DNA from: an uncultured Clostridia bacterium
GTDB taxonomy: Bacteria > Bacillota > Clostridia > TANB77 > CAG-508
NCBI GenBank assembly: GCA_934183305.1
Contig: CAKPSF010000001.1
Span: 310,001 to 374,000, forward strand
DNA: 64,000 nt
Reading direction: 5' to 3'
In this document: in pieces, positions 1 to 8,442 of the stretch
How the letters are laid out: every line of letters starts with the position of its first letter
How positions within the stretch are numbered: the first letter of the stretch is position 1
The notes under the pieces: generated by a model
Databases searched by the model: none
Told to the model about the DNA's origin: nothing
Seen by the model: the letters and a program-made list of their open reading frames with translations, nothing else
Position numbers and translations under genes: made by a program

Positions 1-41
1 CTTGATTTTTAATTGCAAATATATTATTATATAAAATATAT

Positions 42-97
<56 letters not shown>

Positions 98-117
<20 letters not shown>

Positions 118-216
118 AAAAGGAATACTTCTAGAGGGCTCGAAAAGGAGGAATAGAAAACAGTCCGGTGAACTGTTTTCCCGACGCGGCTCGCCGAGTC
201 CCTCTGGGAACACCAA
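98..216 (+). repeat. Duplicated tRNA 3' end flanking a hairpin
   Basis: A 21-base stretch covering the 3' end of the tRNA (98-118) recurs exactly at 196-216. Between the copies lies a GC-richer segment with a strong hairpin, GAAAACAGT pairing with ACTGTTTTC (156-180). The outer sequence GAGGGCTCG near 134 can pair with CGAGTCCCTC near 195. This resembles the scar left when an element using a tRNA 3' end as attachment site comes and goes, or a small tRNA-associated repeat. No integrase is nearby. Confidence 0.6.
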
Positions 217-260
217 TAACCTTAAATAATAAAATTAATTGAGAGATTGATATTGTAAAT

Positions 261-728
261 ATGGTAAAAGATAAAGGATATTTTATGAAAGAAGCCTTGA
301 AAGAAGCTAGAAAAGCATATAAAAAATTAGAAGTACCTGTTGGCGTTGTTATTGTTAAAGATAACATTATAATTTCAAGAGCACATAACAAAAAAGAAGA
401 AAAAAATAATCCAATAAAGCATGCTGAGATTATTGCAATAGAAAAAGCATGTAAAAAGTTAAAAAATTGGAGACTAAATGGGTGCCAAATGTATGTTACA
501 TTAGAACCATGTCCAATGTGTGCTGGCGCAATAGTAAACTCAAGAATAGAAAAAATATATGTCGGAACTAAAGACGAAAAAACAGGAGCTTGTGGCTCAA
601 AACTTAATTTATTACAAGAATATAATTTTGATACTCAAGTTGAAATAGAGTTTGGTTTACTACAAGAAGAATGCAGAAGCATTTTGAAAAGTTTTTTTAA
701 AGAGTTAAGAAACTTAAAGAAAAAATAG
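261..728 (+). CDS. tadA: tRNA-specific adenosine deaminase TadA
   Basis: The 155-residue protein is a cytidine/deoxycytidylate-deaminase-fold enzyme. It shows the zinc motifs HAE (residues about 53-55) and PCPMCAGA (about 83-90), with the catalytic glutamate in HAE. TadA converts adenosine-34 of tRNA-Arg(ACG) to inosine so one tRNA reads CGU, CGC and CGA. Inosine does not pair with G, so CGG would need a separate tRNA, a point relevant to the CGG frameshift sites found here. Length and motifs match the family. ATG 261 gives the usual N-terminus; ATG 285, preceded by AAGGA, is an alternative start. Confidence 0.93.
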   Translation: MVKDKGYFMKEALKEARKAYKKLEVPVGVVIVKDNIIISRAHNKKEEKNNPIKHAEIIAIEKACKKLKNWRLNGCQMYVTLEPCPMCAGAIVNSRIEKIYVGTKDEKTGACGSKLNLLQEYNFDTQVEIEFGLLQEECRSILKSFFKELRNLKKK

Positions 729-738
729 GAGAATGCTA

Positions 739-1479
739 ATGGAGGAAAAAAACAAATTAAAAAGTTTAATACTTAAAAGTGCATATGTAATAGTGATTGT
801 TTTAATAATGGCTGTAGTCGCATTGCTTATATTAAAATATAATGTTGAGGGCGAAAAGAATATGCCATTTAAATTATCAAGTATAATTGTGGCTAGCACA
901 GCTGAAGGAATACAAACTGAAAATGATGAGTATAAATGGGATGCAGAGATTTATCAGAATAATGATATATATATAAATATTGAAAAAAATAAAAATTATA
1001 AAGAAACAGAAATAATAAAAAGTGTAACCATAGATAATATACAGGTAAATAAGGAACCACAAGTTGGGCAAATTTTTTTGTATAGAGCTAAGGCAGAAGA
1101 AAATAATCTTTTTAGTAATAATGATGAGTTTTTAATTAATGATAAAGTTGAATATATAGGAGATGTAAATTCAGATTTAAAAAACTTAAAAATATCCAAT
1201 CAGGGTGGAACGTTAATCCTAAGAGTAATAAACAAAACTGGCAAGCGATATGTTTCAAATGAAGATGAATTTAGTCATGATGGGAAACTTTTAAGTAAGG
1301 TAAATATAAATTACAAACAAATACAATCAGTAATATCTTTTGATTTAACAATAAGTCTTGAATCTGGAATAATATTTAAAGCTAACGTTAAGCTAGAACT
1401 TCCAGTTGGAGACATAACAACAGATGGTTCTGCAAGCTTAGAAAATAGCGGAAAAGATATAGTGTTTAAAAGAGAATAA
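739..1479 (+). CDS. Membrane-anchored protein of unknown function
   Basis: I do not recognise a family. The protein of about 246 residues has one N-terminal membrane segment (about residues 12-35) followed by a hydrophilic, probably beta-rich extracytoplasmic domain with no cysteines. ATG 739 is preferred over ATG 733 because AGGAGA lies six bases upstream of it. It follows tadA by only a few bases. The next start (ATG 1503) is 24 bases after its stop with no promoter between, so it is probably co-transcribed with the first pilin-like DGR target and may serve in its export or display; that role is inference. Confidence 0.7.
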   Translation: MEEKNKLKSLILKSAYVIVIVLIMAVVALLILKYNVEGEKNMPFKLSSIIVASTAEGIQTENDEYKWDAEIYQNNDIYINIEKNKNYKETEIIKSVTIDNIQVNKEPQVGQIFLYRAKAEENNLFSNNDEFLINDKVEYIGDVNSDLKNLKISNQGGTLILRVINKTGKRYVSNEDEFSHDGKLLSKVNINYKQIQSVISFDLTISLESGIIFKANVKLELPVGDITTDGSASLENSGKDIVFKRE

Positions 1480-1502
1480 AACAACATAAAAAGGAGATAA
1501 AT

Positions 1503-3379
1503 ATGAAAAAACTTGTAACTGTTGGGGCTGTACACACACACACACACACACACATGGTAATCTAATAAAGGAAAAAATAAATGTATTTAATAATAAAGGA
1601 ATTACATTAGTTTCGCTGGTTATAACAATAATATTGATTTTAATAGTTTCTTCTACAACTATAAATGTTTCATATAAAAGATTTGAAATAAATAGTTTTA
1701 ATAAAATGAAAAATGATTTAGAACTTTTGGCAGATAAAGTATCAAATTATTATTTGCGAACAGGTAATATTCCAGTAGTGTTAGACTCATCTGGAAACAA
1801 AGTACAATATACATTTACAACACTAGATTTTGACAAAGATTCTGCGGATAATTCAGTTTATTATATATTAGATTTAGAAGCAATGGATGGATTACTTCTA
1901 AATTACGGAAAAGAAGGATTTAAAAGCATAAATACATCAGAAGATGTTTATGTTATAAATGAACAATCACATGTGATTTATTATGTAAAAGGCATAAAAT
2001 TAAACGAAAAACTTTATCATTACATTACAAGGAACAAACAGGGGAGTAGTATAATTCCACCAACAACTCCACAAGTAAAAATTGCAAGTGGAGAATTAGT
2101 GACAAAAACAGATGGAACAACATATTACTGGGGAGCTGTTAGTTTGGAATTTATTCCAGGAATAAGTGGAAGTACTGAGATTGAGAAAACAACATATTCA
2201 ATAAATGGCGGAGCAGAAACAGATATATCAACATTAACTGATAATTTATATAAATTAAATGATATGACTGCTGAATATTCAATAACATTAAAAACATATG
2301 GGGCAAATGGAACTATTTCAACTACTAATAGTATAATAAAAACTAAAAGAGCAAATGGAACAGTGAAGAAAAATTTAAATAAAGTGTTAAGTACAACAGA
2401 TAATACACCATTAGTAGATGAATTTGAAAATAAAATAGTAGTACCAGCAGGATTTAAAATATTGGTAGATATCACAACAAATTATACAGCGGAGAATATA
2501 GATGTAACAAAAGGAATAGTAATAGAGGATACACAAGCAGAAACAGCCGGAAGTCAATTTGTATGGATACCAGTAGGAACAATATATATGAATGAAGAAA
2601 AAACAGCAAACAAAACAATAACATTAGGAAGATATTCAAACTTTACTAAAACAGATGGAGCATATATACCAGCTCAAAATGCAAGTGAATATGCAACACC
2701 AATTTCTATAACTACTAGAGTTTATTATAATTTTACAGAATATACTACAATCCAAAGTAATGCAATAGCAAAAAACATAGGAGAATTTTGTACAAAAACA
2801 CTTTCGAGTGGAGGATATTATATAGGAAGATATGAAGCAAGAGTAGAAAATTATGATGCTTCTAATATAAGTACATCTAATAGTAGTGGCTCAGCAGATT
2901 GGACGGGATATGTAGCAGAAAGTGGAAAAGAACTAAAATTAGTAAGTAAAGCAAATTCACAAGTATGGAATTATGTAACACAAAAGAAAGCATCTGGTTT
3001 GTGTCAAAATATGTATACAGACAAACCATATGAAAGTGATTTAGTAAATAGTTATGCATGGGATACAGCAATAGTTTTTTTTCAAGAATTTGGAGAAAAT
3101 AGTAATTATTCAAATAAACAAAGTGTAAATAGTAGTTTATCAAATACAGGAACATCTGGAACGAGTTATACTGGAGCAAAAGATGAAATATGTAATGTGT
3201 ATGATATGGCAAGTAATTGCTGTGAGAATTCAACAGAAACCTGTAGTGCTTCCGACTATCCTTGCCCTCGACGTGGTGGTTGTTACTACAACAGAGGTAG
3301 TTATGCGAGCTATCGTAACAATGTCAGTAAGAGTGCCGCCACTGCTCATGGTTCTTTCCGTCCACTTTTATATTTGTAA
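1503..3379 (+). CDS. Pilin-like DGR target 1 with frame-setting CA repeat
   Basis: From ATG 1503 (RBS AAGGAG) the frame reads MKKLVTVGAV, then a (CA)11 run giving His-Thr repeats, then stops at TAA 1563. Downstream, in the -1 frame, the rest is open to 3379: a type III (prepilin-like) signal KGITLVSLVITII, a pilin-type helix, a beta-rich middle, then a formylglycine-generating-enzyme/C-type-lectin-like domain (NQFVWIPVG analogue, GGYYIGRYEAR, NVYDMASN, FRPLLYL). Removing one CA, or adding two, fuses start and body into about 624 residues; the only other start seen is TTG 1634. The last 130 bases are a GC-rich variable region typical of DGR targets. It looks like a phase-variable surface binding protein, OFF as sequenced. 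Confidence 0.75.
1531..1556 (+). repeat. (CA)11 microsatellite in the 5' end of DGR target 1
   Basis: Eleven CA units (1533-1554) sit ten codons after the start. Eleven units leave the pilin body out of frame; 10 or 13 would put it in frame. Slipped-strand mispairing at such tracts is a known basis of phase variation. Near-identical tracts with the same unit count occur at 3637 and 6314. Confidence 0.85.
3221..3352 (+). other. DGR-type variable region 1
   Basis: Compared codon by codon with the other three variable regions, differences cluster in codons ending in C or T, and fall at the first two codon positions (TGT, TAT, TTT, GGT at one site; GCG, ATG, ACG, GTG at another). That is the pattern left by adenine mutagenesis of AAY-type template codons. 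GC content is visibly higher than in the surrounding gene. The 3' flank TCTTTCCG is constant. This copy also has AAT where the others have TGG or TTG, so Glu-Trp becomes Glu-Asn. Confidence 0.8.
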
Positions 3380-3436
3380 ACTTATACATTTTGAGAGTGT
3401 AAGAAATTTTGTGTAAAAAATAAATATTCAAATAAA

Positions 3437-3482
3437 TACTTCCTTATGGTAAAATAAATTTATCATAGTGGAGGTATTTTTT
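3437..3482 (+). terminator. Intrinsic terminator after DGR target 1
   Basis: An imperfect stem AAATACTTCC against GGAGGTATTT is followed by a T run just before the promoter of the second target. Confidence 0.7.
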
Positions 3483-3505
3483 GCTTTTAAAATTATAAAT
3501 AAATA

Positions 3506-3595
3506 TTGACAATATAAGTGAATTGAATATACAATAACATCATAAAAAGATTGTAGGGGGGCAGGTCTTGTGCCTGCCCACATAAACAGAAAGAA
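3506..3595 (+). promoter_or_regulatory. Promoter and GC hairpin upstream of DGR target 2
   Basis: TTGACA at 3506-3511 is followed after 16 bases by TATACA at 3528-3533. The transcribed leader then contains a strong hairpin, GGGCAGG against CCTGCCC, around 3557-3580, before the RBS AAGGAG and ATG 3607. The hairpin has no T run, so it is more likely a 5' stabilising or regulatory element than a terminator. Confidence 0.6.
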
Positions 3596-3606
3596 GGAGT
3601 AAGTAT

Positions 3607-5465
3607 ATGAAAAACGTTGTAACTATTGAGGCTGTACACACACACACACACACACACATGGTAATCTAATAAAGGAAAAAATAAATGTATTTAATAATAA
3701 AGGAATTACATTAGTTTCGCTGGTTATAACAATAATATTGATTTTAATAGTTTCTTCTACAACTATAAATGTTTCATATAAAAGATTTGAAATAAATAGT
3801 TTTAATAAAATGAAAAATGATTTGGAACTTTTGGCAGATAAAGTATCAAATTATTATTTGCAAACAGGTAATATTCCAGTAGTGTTAGACTCATCTGGAA
3901 ACAAAGTACAATATACCTTTACAACACTAGATTTTGACAAAGATTCTGCGGATAATTCAGTTTATTATATATTAGATTTAGAAGCAATGAATGGATTACT
4001 TTTAAATTATGGGAAGAGCGGATTTGAAAATTTAAATACATCAGAAGATGTTTATGTTATAAATGAACAATCACATGTGATTTATTATGTAAAAGGCATA
4101 AAATTAAACGAAAAACTTTATCATTACATTACAAGGAACAAACAGGGGAGTAGTATAATTCCACCAACAACTCCACAAGTAAAAATTGCAAGTGGAGAAT
4201 TAGTGACAAAAACAGATGGAACAACATATTACTGGGGAGCTGTTAGTTTGGAATTTATTCCAGGAATAAGTGGAAGTACTGAGATTGAGAAAACAACATA
4301 TTCAATAAATGGCGGAGCAGAAACAGATATATCAACATTAACTGATAATTTATATAAATTAAATGATATGACTGCTGAATATTCAATAACATTAAAAACA
4401 TATGGGGCAAATGGAACTATTTCAACTACTAATAGTATAATAAAAACTAAAAGAGCAAATGGAACAGTGAAGAAAAATTTAAATAAAGTGTTAAGTACAA
4501 CAGATAATACACCATTAGTAGATGAATTTGAAAATAAAATAGTAGTACCAGCAGGATTTAAAATATTGGTAGATATCACAACGAATTATACAGCAGAGAA
4601 TATAGATGTAACAAAAGGAATAGTGGTGCAAGACGAAGAAGGCAATCAATTTGTATGGATACCAGTAGGAACGATATATACAAATGAAGAAAAAACAGCA
4701 AACAAAACAATAAAATTAGGAAGATATTCAAACTTTACTAAAACAGATGGAGCATATATACCAGCTCAAAATGCAAGTGATTATGGAACTAAAGTAGAAA
4801 TTAGTTATTATACAGAAGATACAACAGCGAAACATAACTCTAAATATAAAAACTCAATAGCAAAAAATATAGGAGAATTTTGTACAAAAGCAAATCTTAA
4901 TGGAGGATATTATATAGGAAGATATGAAGCAAGAGTGGAAAATTATGATGCTTCCAATATAAGTACATCTAATAGTGATAGTTCTACAGATTGGACAGGA
5001 TATGTAGCAGAAAGTGGGAAGGAACTAAAATTAGTAAGTAAAGCAAATTCACAAGTATGGAATTATGTAACACAAAAGAAAGCATCTAGTTTGTGTCAAA
5101 GTATGTATACAGATAAGCTATATGAAAGTGATTTAGTAAATAGTTATGCATGGGATACAGCAATAATATTCTTTCAAGAATTTGGAGATAATTCAACATA
5201 TGCAAGTAAAATAAGTGTAAATAGTAATTTAGCAAATAAAGGAACATCAGGAATGAGCACAAAAGATGTAATATGTAATGTATATGATATGGCAAGTAAT
5301 TGCTATGAATGGTCCACAGAGACCTTTAGCAGTTCCGGCTATCCTTGTGTTAAACGTGGTGGTAGTTGCTTCAGCATCAGCTACAGCTACATGAGCTATC
5401 GTAGCAGCAGTGGCACGACCAATGCCTACAATTACTATTCTTTCCGCCCACTTTTATATTTGTAA
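3607..5465 (+). CDS. Pilin-like DGR target 2 with frame-setting CA repeat
   Basis: This is a tandem paralogue of target 1, nearly identical for about the first kilobase and diverging in the lectin-like domain. ATG 3607 opens MKNVVTIEAV, runs through (CA)11 and stops at TAA 3667; the pilin body is in the -1 frame, exactly as in target 1, and would be joined by 10 or 13 CA units. The body has the prepilin-like segment KGITLVSLVITII, a helix with two short Ig-like stretches, and the C-terminal FGE/C-lectin domain with NQFVWIPVG, YYIGRYEAR and NVYDMASNCYEW. The variable region is at 5304-5438. Without the switch only the internal TTG 3738 could start translation, giving 575 residues without the full prepilin signal. 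Confidence 0.75.
3637..3658 (+). repeat. (CA)11 microsatellite in DGR target 2
   Basis: Eleven CA units at the same position relative to the start as in target 1. The unit count leaves the downstream frame closed. Confidence 0.85.
5304..5438 (+). other. DGR-type variable region 2
   Basis: GC-rich terminal block with AGC, AGT, TAC, TTC, ATC and AAT codons at sites that differ from the other copies at the first two codon bases. The constant 3' flank TCTTTCCGCCC follows. Confidence 0.8.
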
Positions 5466-5477
5466 ACTCATAAAAAT

Positions 5478-5510
5478 ATTAAAGGATAGGTTTCGCGCCT
5501 ATCCTTATTG
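5478..5510 (+). terminator. Terminator after DGR target 2
   Basis: AAGGATAGG pairs with CCTATCCTT around the loop TTTCGCG, followed by a short AT tail. It lies between convergent genes and may serve both. Confidence 0.75.
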
Positions 5511-6035
5511 TTACCAATTAAGTGTTTTTAATTTTGTTCCATATTCAGTTAATATATCTTTAAGAATGCCTGAATTTTTTAAAGGAGTTGAATATTCTAT
5601 TAAGATATTTTCTAATGTTTTGTTATATTTATTTAGTATTATGTAATAATTTTTATTTAATTGATAAAGAGAACATCCTTGTAAGTCTATATTTTTTAAA
5701 TGTATAAAAGATAAAAAATCTAAAATATCTTTTACATTTTCAAAACGAAAAAAAACTATATTTTTTAAATTGCTGTTATTAATAGTATCATTTTTTAATT
5801 TTGTTATTGTTAGCACAAAAATGTTATTATCTAAACTTATTGCTTCAACAACTGCTTTATTATCTTCAATATTAAAACCGTATTGTTCTTCTGCTAAATC
5901 TAATATTTCAAAAAACAAATTTTGAGATTCAATAGAATTAGATAAAAAGGAATCAATATCAACATTATTTTCATCTAAATCAGCTAAACTTAAAATAACC
6001 TTTAGCTTATTATTATTAATTTTTTTTATTTGCAT
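5511..6035 (-). CDS. MecA-like adaptor protein
   Basis: The N-terminal 80 residues match the pattern of the MecA/YpbH adaptor family: MQIKKINNNKLKV, then a D-L-D-x-N segment, then LFFEILDLAEEQYGF and an AISLDNNIFVLTITK strand. MecA targets substrates to the ClpCP protease and regulates competence and sporulation in Bacilli. The C-terminal half is weakly similar in layout only. ATG at 6035 (reading leftwards) has GAGGGG five bases upstream and gives the family N-terminus; the longer TTG start is unlikely. It sits alone between pilin-like genes. Confidence 0.7.
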   Translation of the reverse strand: MQIKKINNNKLKVILSLADLDENNVDIDSFLSNSIESQNLFFEILDLAEEQYGFNIEDNKAVVEAISLDNNIFVLTITKLKNDTINNSNLKNIVFFRFENVKDILDFLSFIHLKNIDLQGCSLYQLNKNYYIILNKYNKTLENILIEYSTPLKNSGILKDILTEYGTKLKTLNW

Positions 6036-6197
6036 TTTAAACCCCTCAATCAAATATAAAGATAAACCCTAAATTAATTATAATATGTAATTGTCAAAAA
6101 ATAAACGAACAAATTTTGGAAATTTATATAATATATTAATTTTGTTATTAAAATGTGTAAGTAATTTATTAAATGTACTAAAAAATCTAACAACACA

Positions 6198-6226
6198 TTG
6201 ACAAAAGGAATAGTTTGATATATTAT
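6198..6226 (+). promoter_or_regulatory. Promoter for the (CA)n leader ORF
   Basis: TTGACA at 6198-6203, 17-base spacer, TATTAT at 6221-6226. It would transcribe the leader ORF that starts at 6284. Confidence 0.75.
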
Positions 6227-6283
6227 ACAGAATGAAGAAAACTTATAAAAATGTAAAGTAAAAACAAAAGAAGGAGAAAGTAA

Positions 6284-6465
6284 ATGAAAAACGTTGTAAC
6301 TATTGAGGCTGTACACACACACACACACACACACAATGTAATCTAATAAAAGAAAAAATAAATGCATTATTATATGCATTTAAAAACAATGTAAATATAA
6401 ATGTAGAGACAGGTTTTAGACTCGCTCTAACAGATAAATATAAGATAGATGAATTTTTAATATAA
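6284..6465 (+). other. Leader ORF with (CA)11 repeat ending in a terminator
   Basis: ATG 6284 reads MKNVVTIEAV, nearly identical to the start of targets 1 and 2, then (CA)11 (6314-6335), then stops at TAA 6344. In the -1 frame the sequence stays open through NLIKEKIN to a stop at 6463-6465, ending YKIDEFLI. That ending is encoded by the left arm of the terminator at 6442. The leader at 62341 has the same architecture and also ends YKIDEF, there in frame. It may therefore be a translated leader that controls termination rather than a structural protein. As sequenced, the ribosome would stop right after the repeat. Confidence 0.6.
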
Positions 6466-6485
6466 ATGTTCACCTATCTTTTTTG
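6442..6485 (+). terminator. Terminator at the end of the CA-repeat leader
   Basis: AAGATAGATGAA pairs with TTCACCTATCTT (one mismatch), followed by TTTTTT. The same sequence recurs at 41567-41609 and a close relative at 62461-62502, always upstream of a pilin-like gene. Confidence 0.85.
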
Positions 6486-6585
6486 CGTTTTAATTTTGAC
6501 TTTGTTTTAGGGTTGCCATTAACAATTCAAAATTAAAAATACTAAAATAAAAAAATAAATTTTGTAAATAATATGAAAAAAGTAA

Positions 6586-6612
6586 TTGACACATAAAACA
6601 AACTGTTATAAT
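6586..6612 (+). promoter_or_regulatory. Promoter of DGR target 3
   Basis: TTGACA at 6586-6591 and TATAAT at 6607-6612 with a short 15-base spacer. The same spacing occurs ahead of the paralogue at 41700 (TTGACG...TATACA), which supports both. Confidence 0.65.
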
Positions 6613-6642
6613 ATGTCGATATAAATCAAAGGAGGAATAAAT

Positions 6643-7869
6643 ATGAAACAAAAATTAAAAGAACACAAAGGTATTACACTAATTGCATTAATAATAACAA
6701 TTATTGTATTATTAATCTTAGCAGTAGTAGCAATAAGTGCAGTAAGTGGAAATGGAATACTAAATCATGCACAAAATGCAAAAAGTAGTTACTTAGAAGC
6801 ACAAACAAATGAGCAAGCAAGATTAGATGAATATTCAGAATATTTAGATACGGAAAGTTCAAAAATAAATGGTGGAGGAGTAGACGGAACAACAGTAAAA
6901 GGTAGTTTAAATGCAGTAATAAGTACAACAGATAACACACCATTAACAGATGATTTTGGAAATAAGATAAAAGTACCAGCAGGATTTAAAATACTAGTAG
7001 ATGATACAACAGGATATACAGCAGATGATATAGATGTAACAAAAGGAATAGTAGTAGAAGATACACAAGCAGAAACAGCAGGAAATCAATTTGTATGGAT
7101 ACCAGTAGGAAAAATATATACAGATAAAGATAAAACAGAAGCAAATGCAAAAACAATAACATTAGGAAGATATGAAAGTTTTACTAAAAATGAAAATGGA
7201 ACATATACAGTAGCACAAAATGCAAGTGCATATGCAACTCCAACTCCTATAACTAGTGGTTCTTATAGCTATACGGAATATAATACAACCAAAAGCAATG
7301 CAATAGCCAAAAATATAGGAGAGTTTTGTACAAAAGCACTTTCAAGTGGAGGGTATTATATAGGAAGATATGAAGCAAGAGCTGGAACAACAGAAAGAAA
7401 ATCTAAAACAGATGATTTAACTCCAGTAACCTTAAAAGCAAATGATTATGTGTATAATTATGTAACACAACCACAAGCATCAGAGAAATGCCAAAGTATG
7501 TATACAAATAAGCCATATGAAAGTGATTTAGTAAATAGTTATGCATGGGATACGGCAATAGTATTTTTTCAAGAATTTGGAGACAACTCAACATATGCAA
7601 GAAAAAAAAGTGTAAATACTAGTTTAGCAAATACAGGAACATCTGGAACAAGTTATACTGGAACAACAAAAGATGTAATATGTAATGTATATGATATGGC
7701 AAGTAATTGTTTTGAATGGTCAACAGAGACCTATATCATTTCCAGCCGCCCTTGCGCTTTTCGTGGTGGTTGTTACACCGGCAGCGGCTACTACACGAGC
7801 AATCGTGGCGGCGACGGCACGACCAATGCCTACGATAGCTTTTCTTTCCGTCCACTTTTATATATGTAG
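6643..7869 (+). CDS. Pilin-like DGR target protein 3
   Basis: The 408-residue protein starts at ATG 6643 after GGAGG. Residues 1-35 form a prepilin-type leader and hydrophobic helix (KGITLIALIITII, then a long Val/Ile/Leu run), followed by a short pilin stalk ending near DTESSKINGGG. Residues about 95-408 form a formylglycine-generating-enzyme-like/C-type-lectin domain with NQFVWIPVG, GGYYIGRYEARAG, CNVYDMASN and a terminal SFRPLLYM. The last 45 codons are the variable region. Such domains tolerate massive ligand-site variation in known DGR targets. Unlike targets 1 and 2 the gene is intact without repeat slippage, but the CA-repeat leader and its terminator lie directly upstream. Confidence 0.85.
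   Translation: MKQKLKEHKGITLIALIITIIVLLILAVVAISAVSGNGILNHAQNAKSSYLEAQTNEQARLDEYSEYLDTESSKINGGGVDGTTVKGSLNAVISTTDNTPLTDDFGNKIKVPAGFKILVDDTTGYTADDIDVTKGIVVEDTQAETAGNQFVWIPVGKIYTDKDKTEANAKTITLGRYESFTKNENGTYTVAQNASAYATPTPITSGSYSYTEYNTTKSNAIAKNIGEFCTKALSSGGYYIGRYEARAGTTERKSKTDDLTPVTLKANDYVYNYVTQPQASEKCQSMYTNKPYESDLVNSYAWDTAIVFFQEFGDNSTYARKKSVNTSLANTGTSGTSYTGTTKDVICNVYDMASNCFEWSTETYIISSRPCAFRGGCYTGSGYYTSNRGGDGTTNAYDSFSFRPLLYM
7711..7842 (+). other. DGR-type variable region 3
   Basis: Codons TGT TAC ACC GGC AGC GGC TAC TAC and later GGC GGC GAC GGC differ from the sister regions almost only at codon positions one and two. GC content rises sharply against the host gene. Confidence 0.82.
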
Positions 7870-7931
7870 GACTGAACGCTGAAGGCGAAACGCTATAATT
7901 TTGCTGGAAGTAATTTTAAATAGGTATATTT

Positions 7932-7966
7932 TATGTAGGATTTTGCCAAAATCCTACATATTTTTT
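7932..7966 (+). terminator. Terminator after DGR target 3
   Basis: ATGTAGGATTTTG pairs with AATCCTACAT, followed by a run of Ts. Confidence 0.9.
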
Positions 7967-8047
7967 GTCCAAAACTAAAATCCGCATCTTTTAAAACTGG
8001 GATTTAAAATGAAAACTAAGAAATGTGTAAGTAATTTCTTAAAACAC

Positions 8048-8076
8048 TTGAAAAAAAGTGAAAAAAAATATATAAT
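8048..8076 (+). promoter_or_regulatory. Promoter of the DUF4321-radC-mre cluster
   Basis: TTGAAA at 8048-8053, 17-base spacer, TATAAT at 8071-8076. A 17-base motif at 8021-8037 just upstream recurs upstream of the promoter at 6198. Confidence 0.75.
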
Positions 8077-8137
8077 ACAGTACATAGAAAAAACAAAAGA
8101 AATATGATTTCCGTAAGAAAAAATGGAGGAATTACAA

Positions 8138-8395
8138 ATGGCAATGAAAGAAAAAAACATATGGATTTTATTAATATTTATATTATCTGGACTAGTTGTT
8201 GGTGGATTACTTGGAGATTTAGCAGGAAAAGTGGACTTTTTATGGTGGCTTGGATATGGAGAGTCTTTTGGTTTGACTTCACCATTAGAATTAGATTTAA
8301 ATATAATAAAAATCACTTTTGCTTTAGCTTTTAAGATTAATATATCTAGTATAATTGGACTAGTTTTAGCAGTGTTTATTTATAAAAAAATTTAA
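8138..8395 (+). CDS. DUF4321-type small membrane protein
   Basis: An 85-residue protein with two predicted membrane segments (about residues 8-25 and 62-82) around a short loop with Trp-Trp. Its layout and its position immediately upstream of radC-mreB match the DUF4321 family of clostridial genomes. ATG 8138 has GGAGG eight bases before it. Function unknown; the conserved link with mre genes suggests a cell-envelope role. Confidence 0.75.
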   Translation: MAMKEKNIWILLIFILSGLVVGGLLGDLAGKVDFLWWLGYGESFGLTSPLELDLNIIKITFALAFKINISSIIGLVLAVFIYKKI

Positions 8396-8442
8396 ATTAT
8401 TTTTAAGGGGACAGTGGGGAGCTCAGTAGAAAGGAGCTCTAA

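Noticed and set aside
2125..2475. Minus-strand ORFs inside the DGR targets and other long antisense frames
   Set aside because: They mirror the sense genes, lack ribosome sites and family motifs, and are explained by codon bias.
1503..3667. CGG-type frameshifting as explanation for the CA-repeat genes
   Set aside because: No CGG lies there, and the needed shift is -1 (or a change in unit number), not +1.
6284..6344. His-Thr repeat peptide as a histidine or threonine attenuator leader
   Set aside because: The neighbouring TA version encodes Tyr-Ile instead and no amino-acid biosynthesis gene follows, so the repeat length, not the residues, seems to matter.
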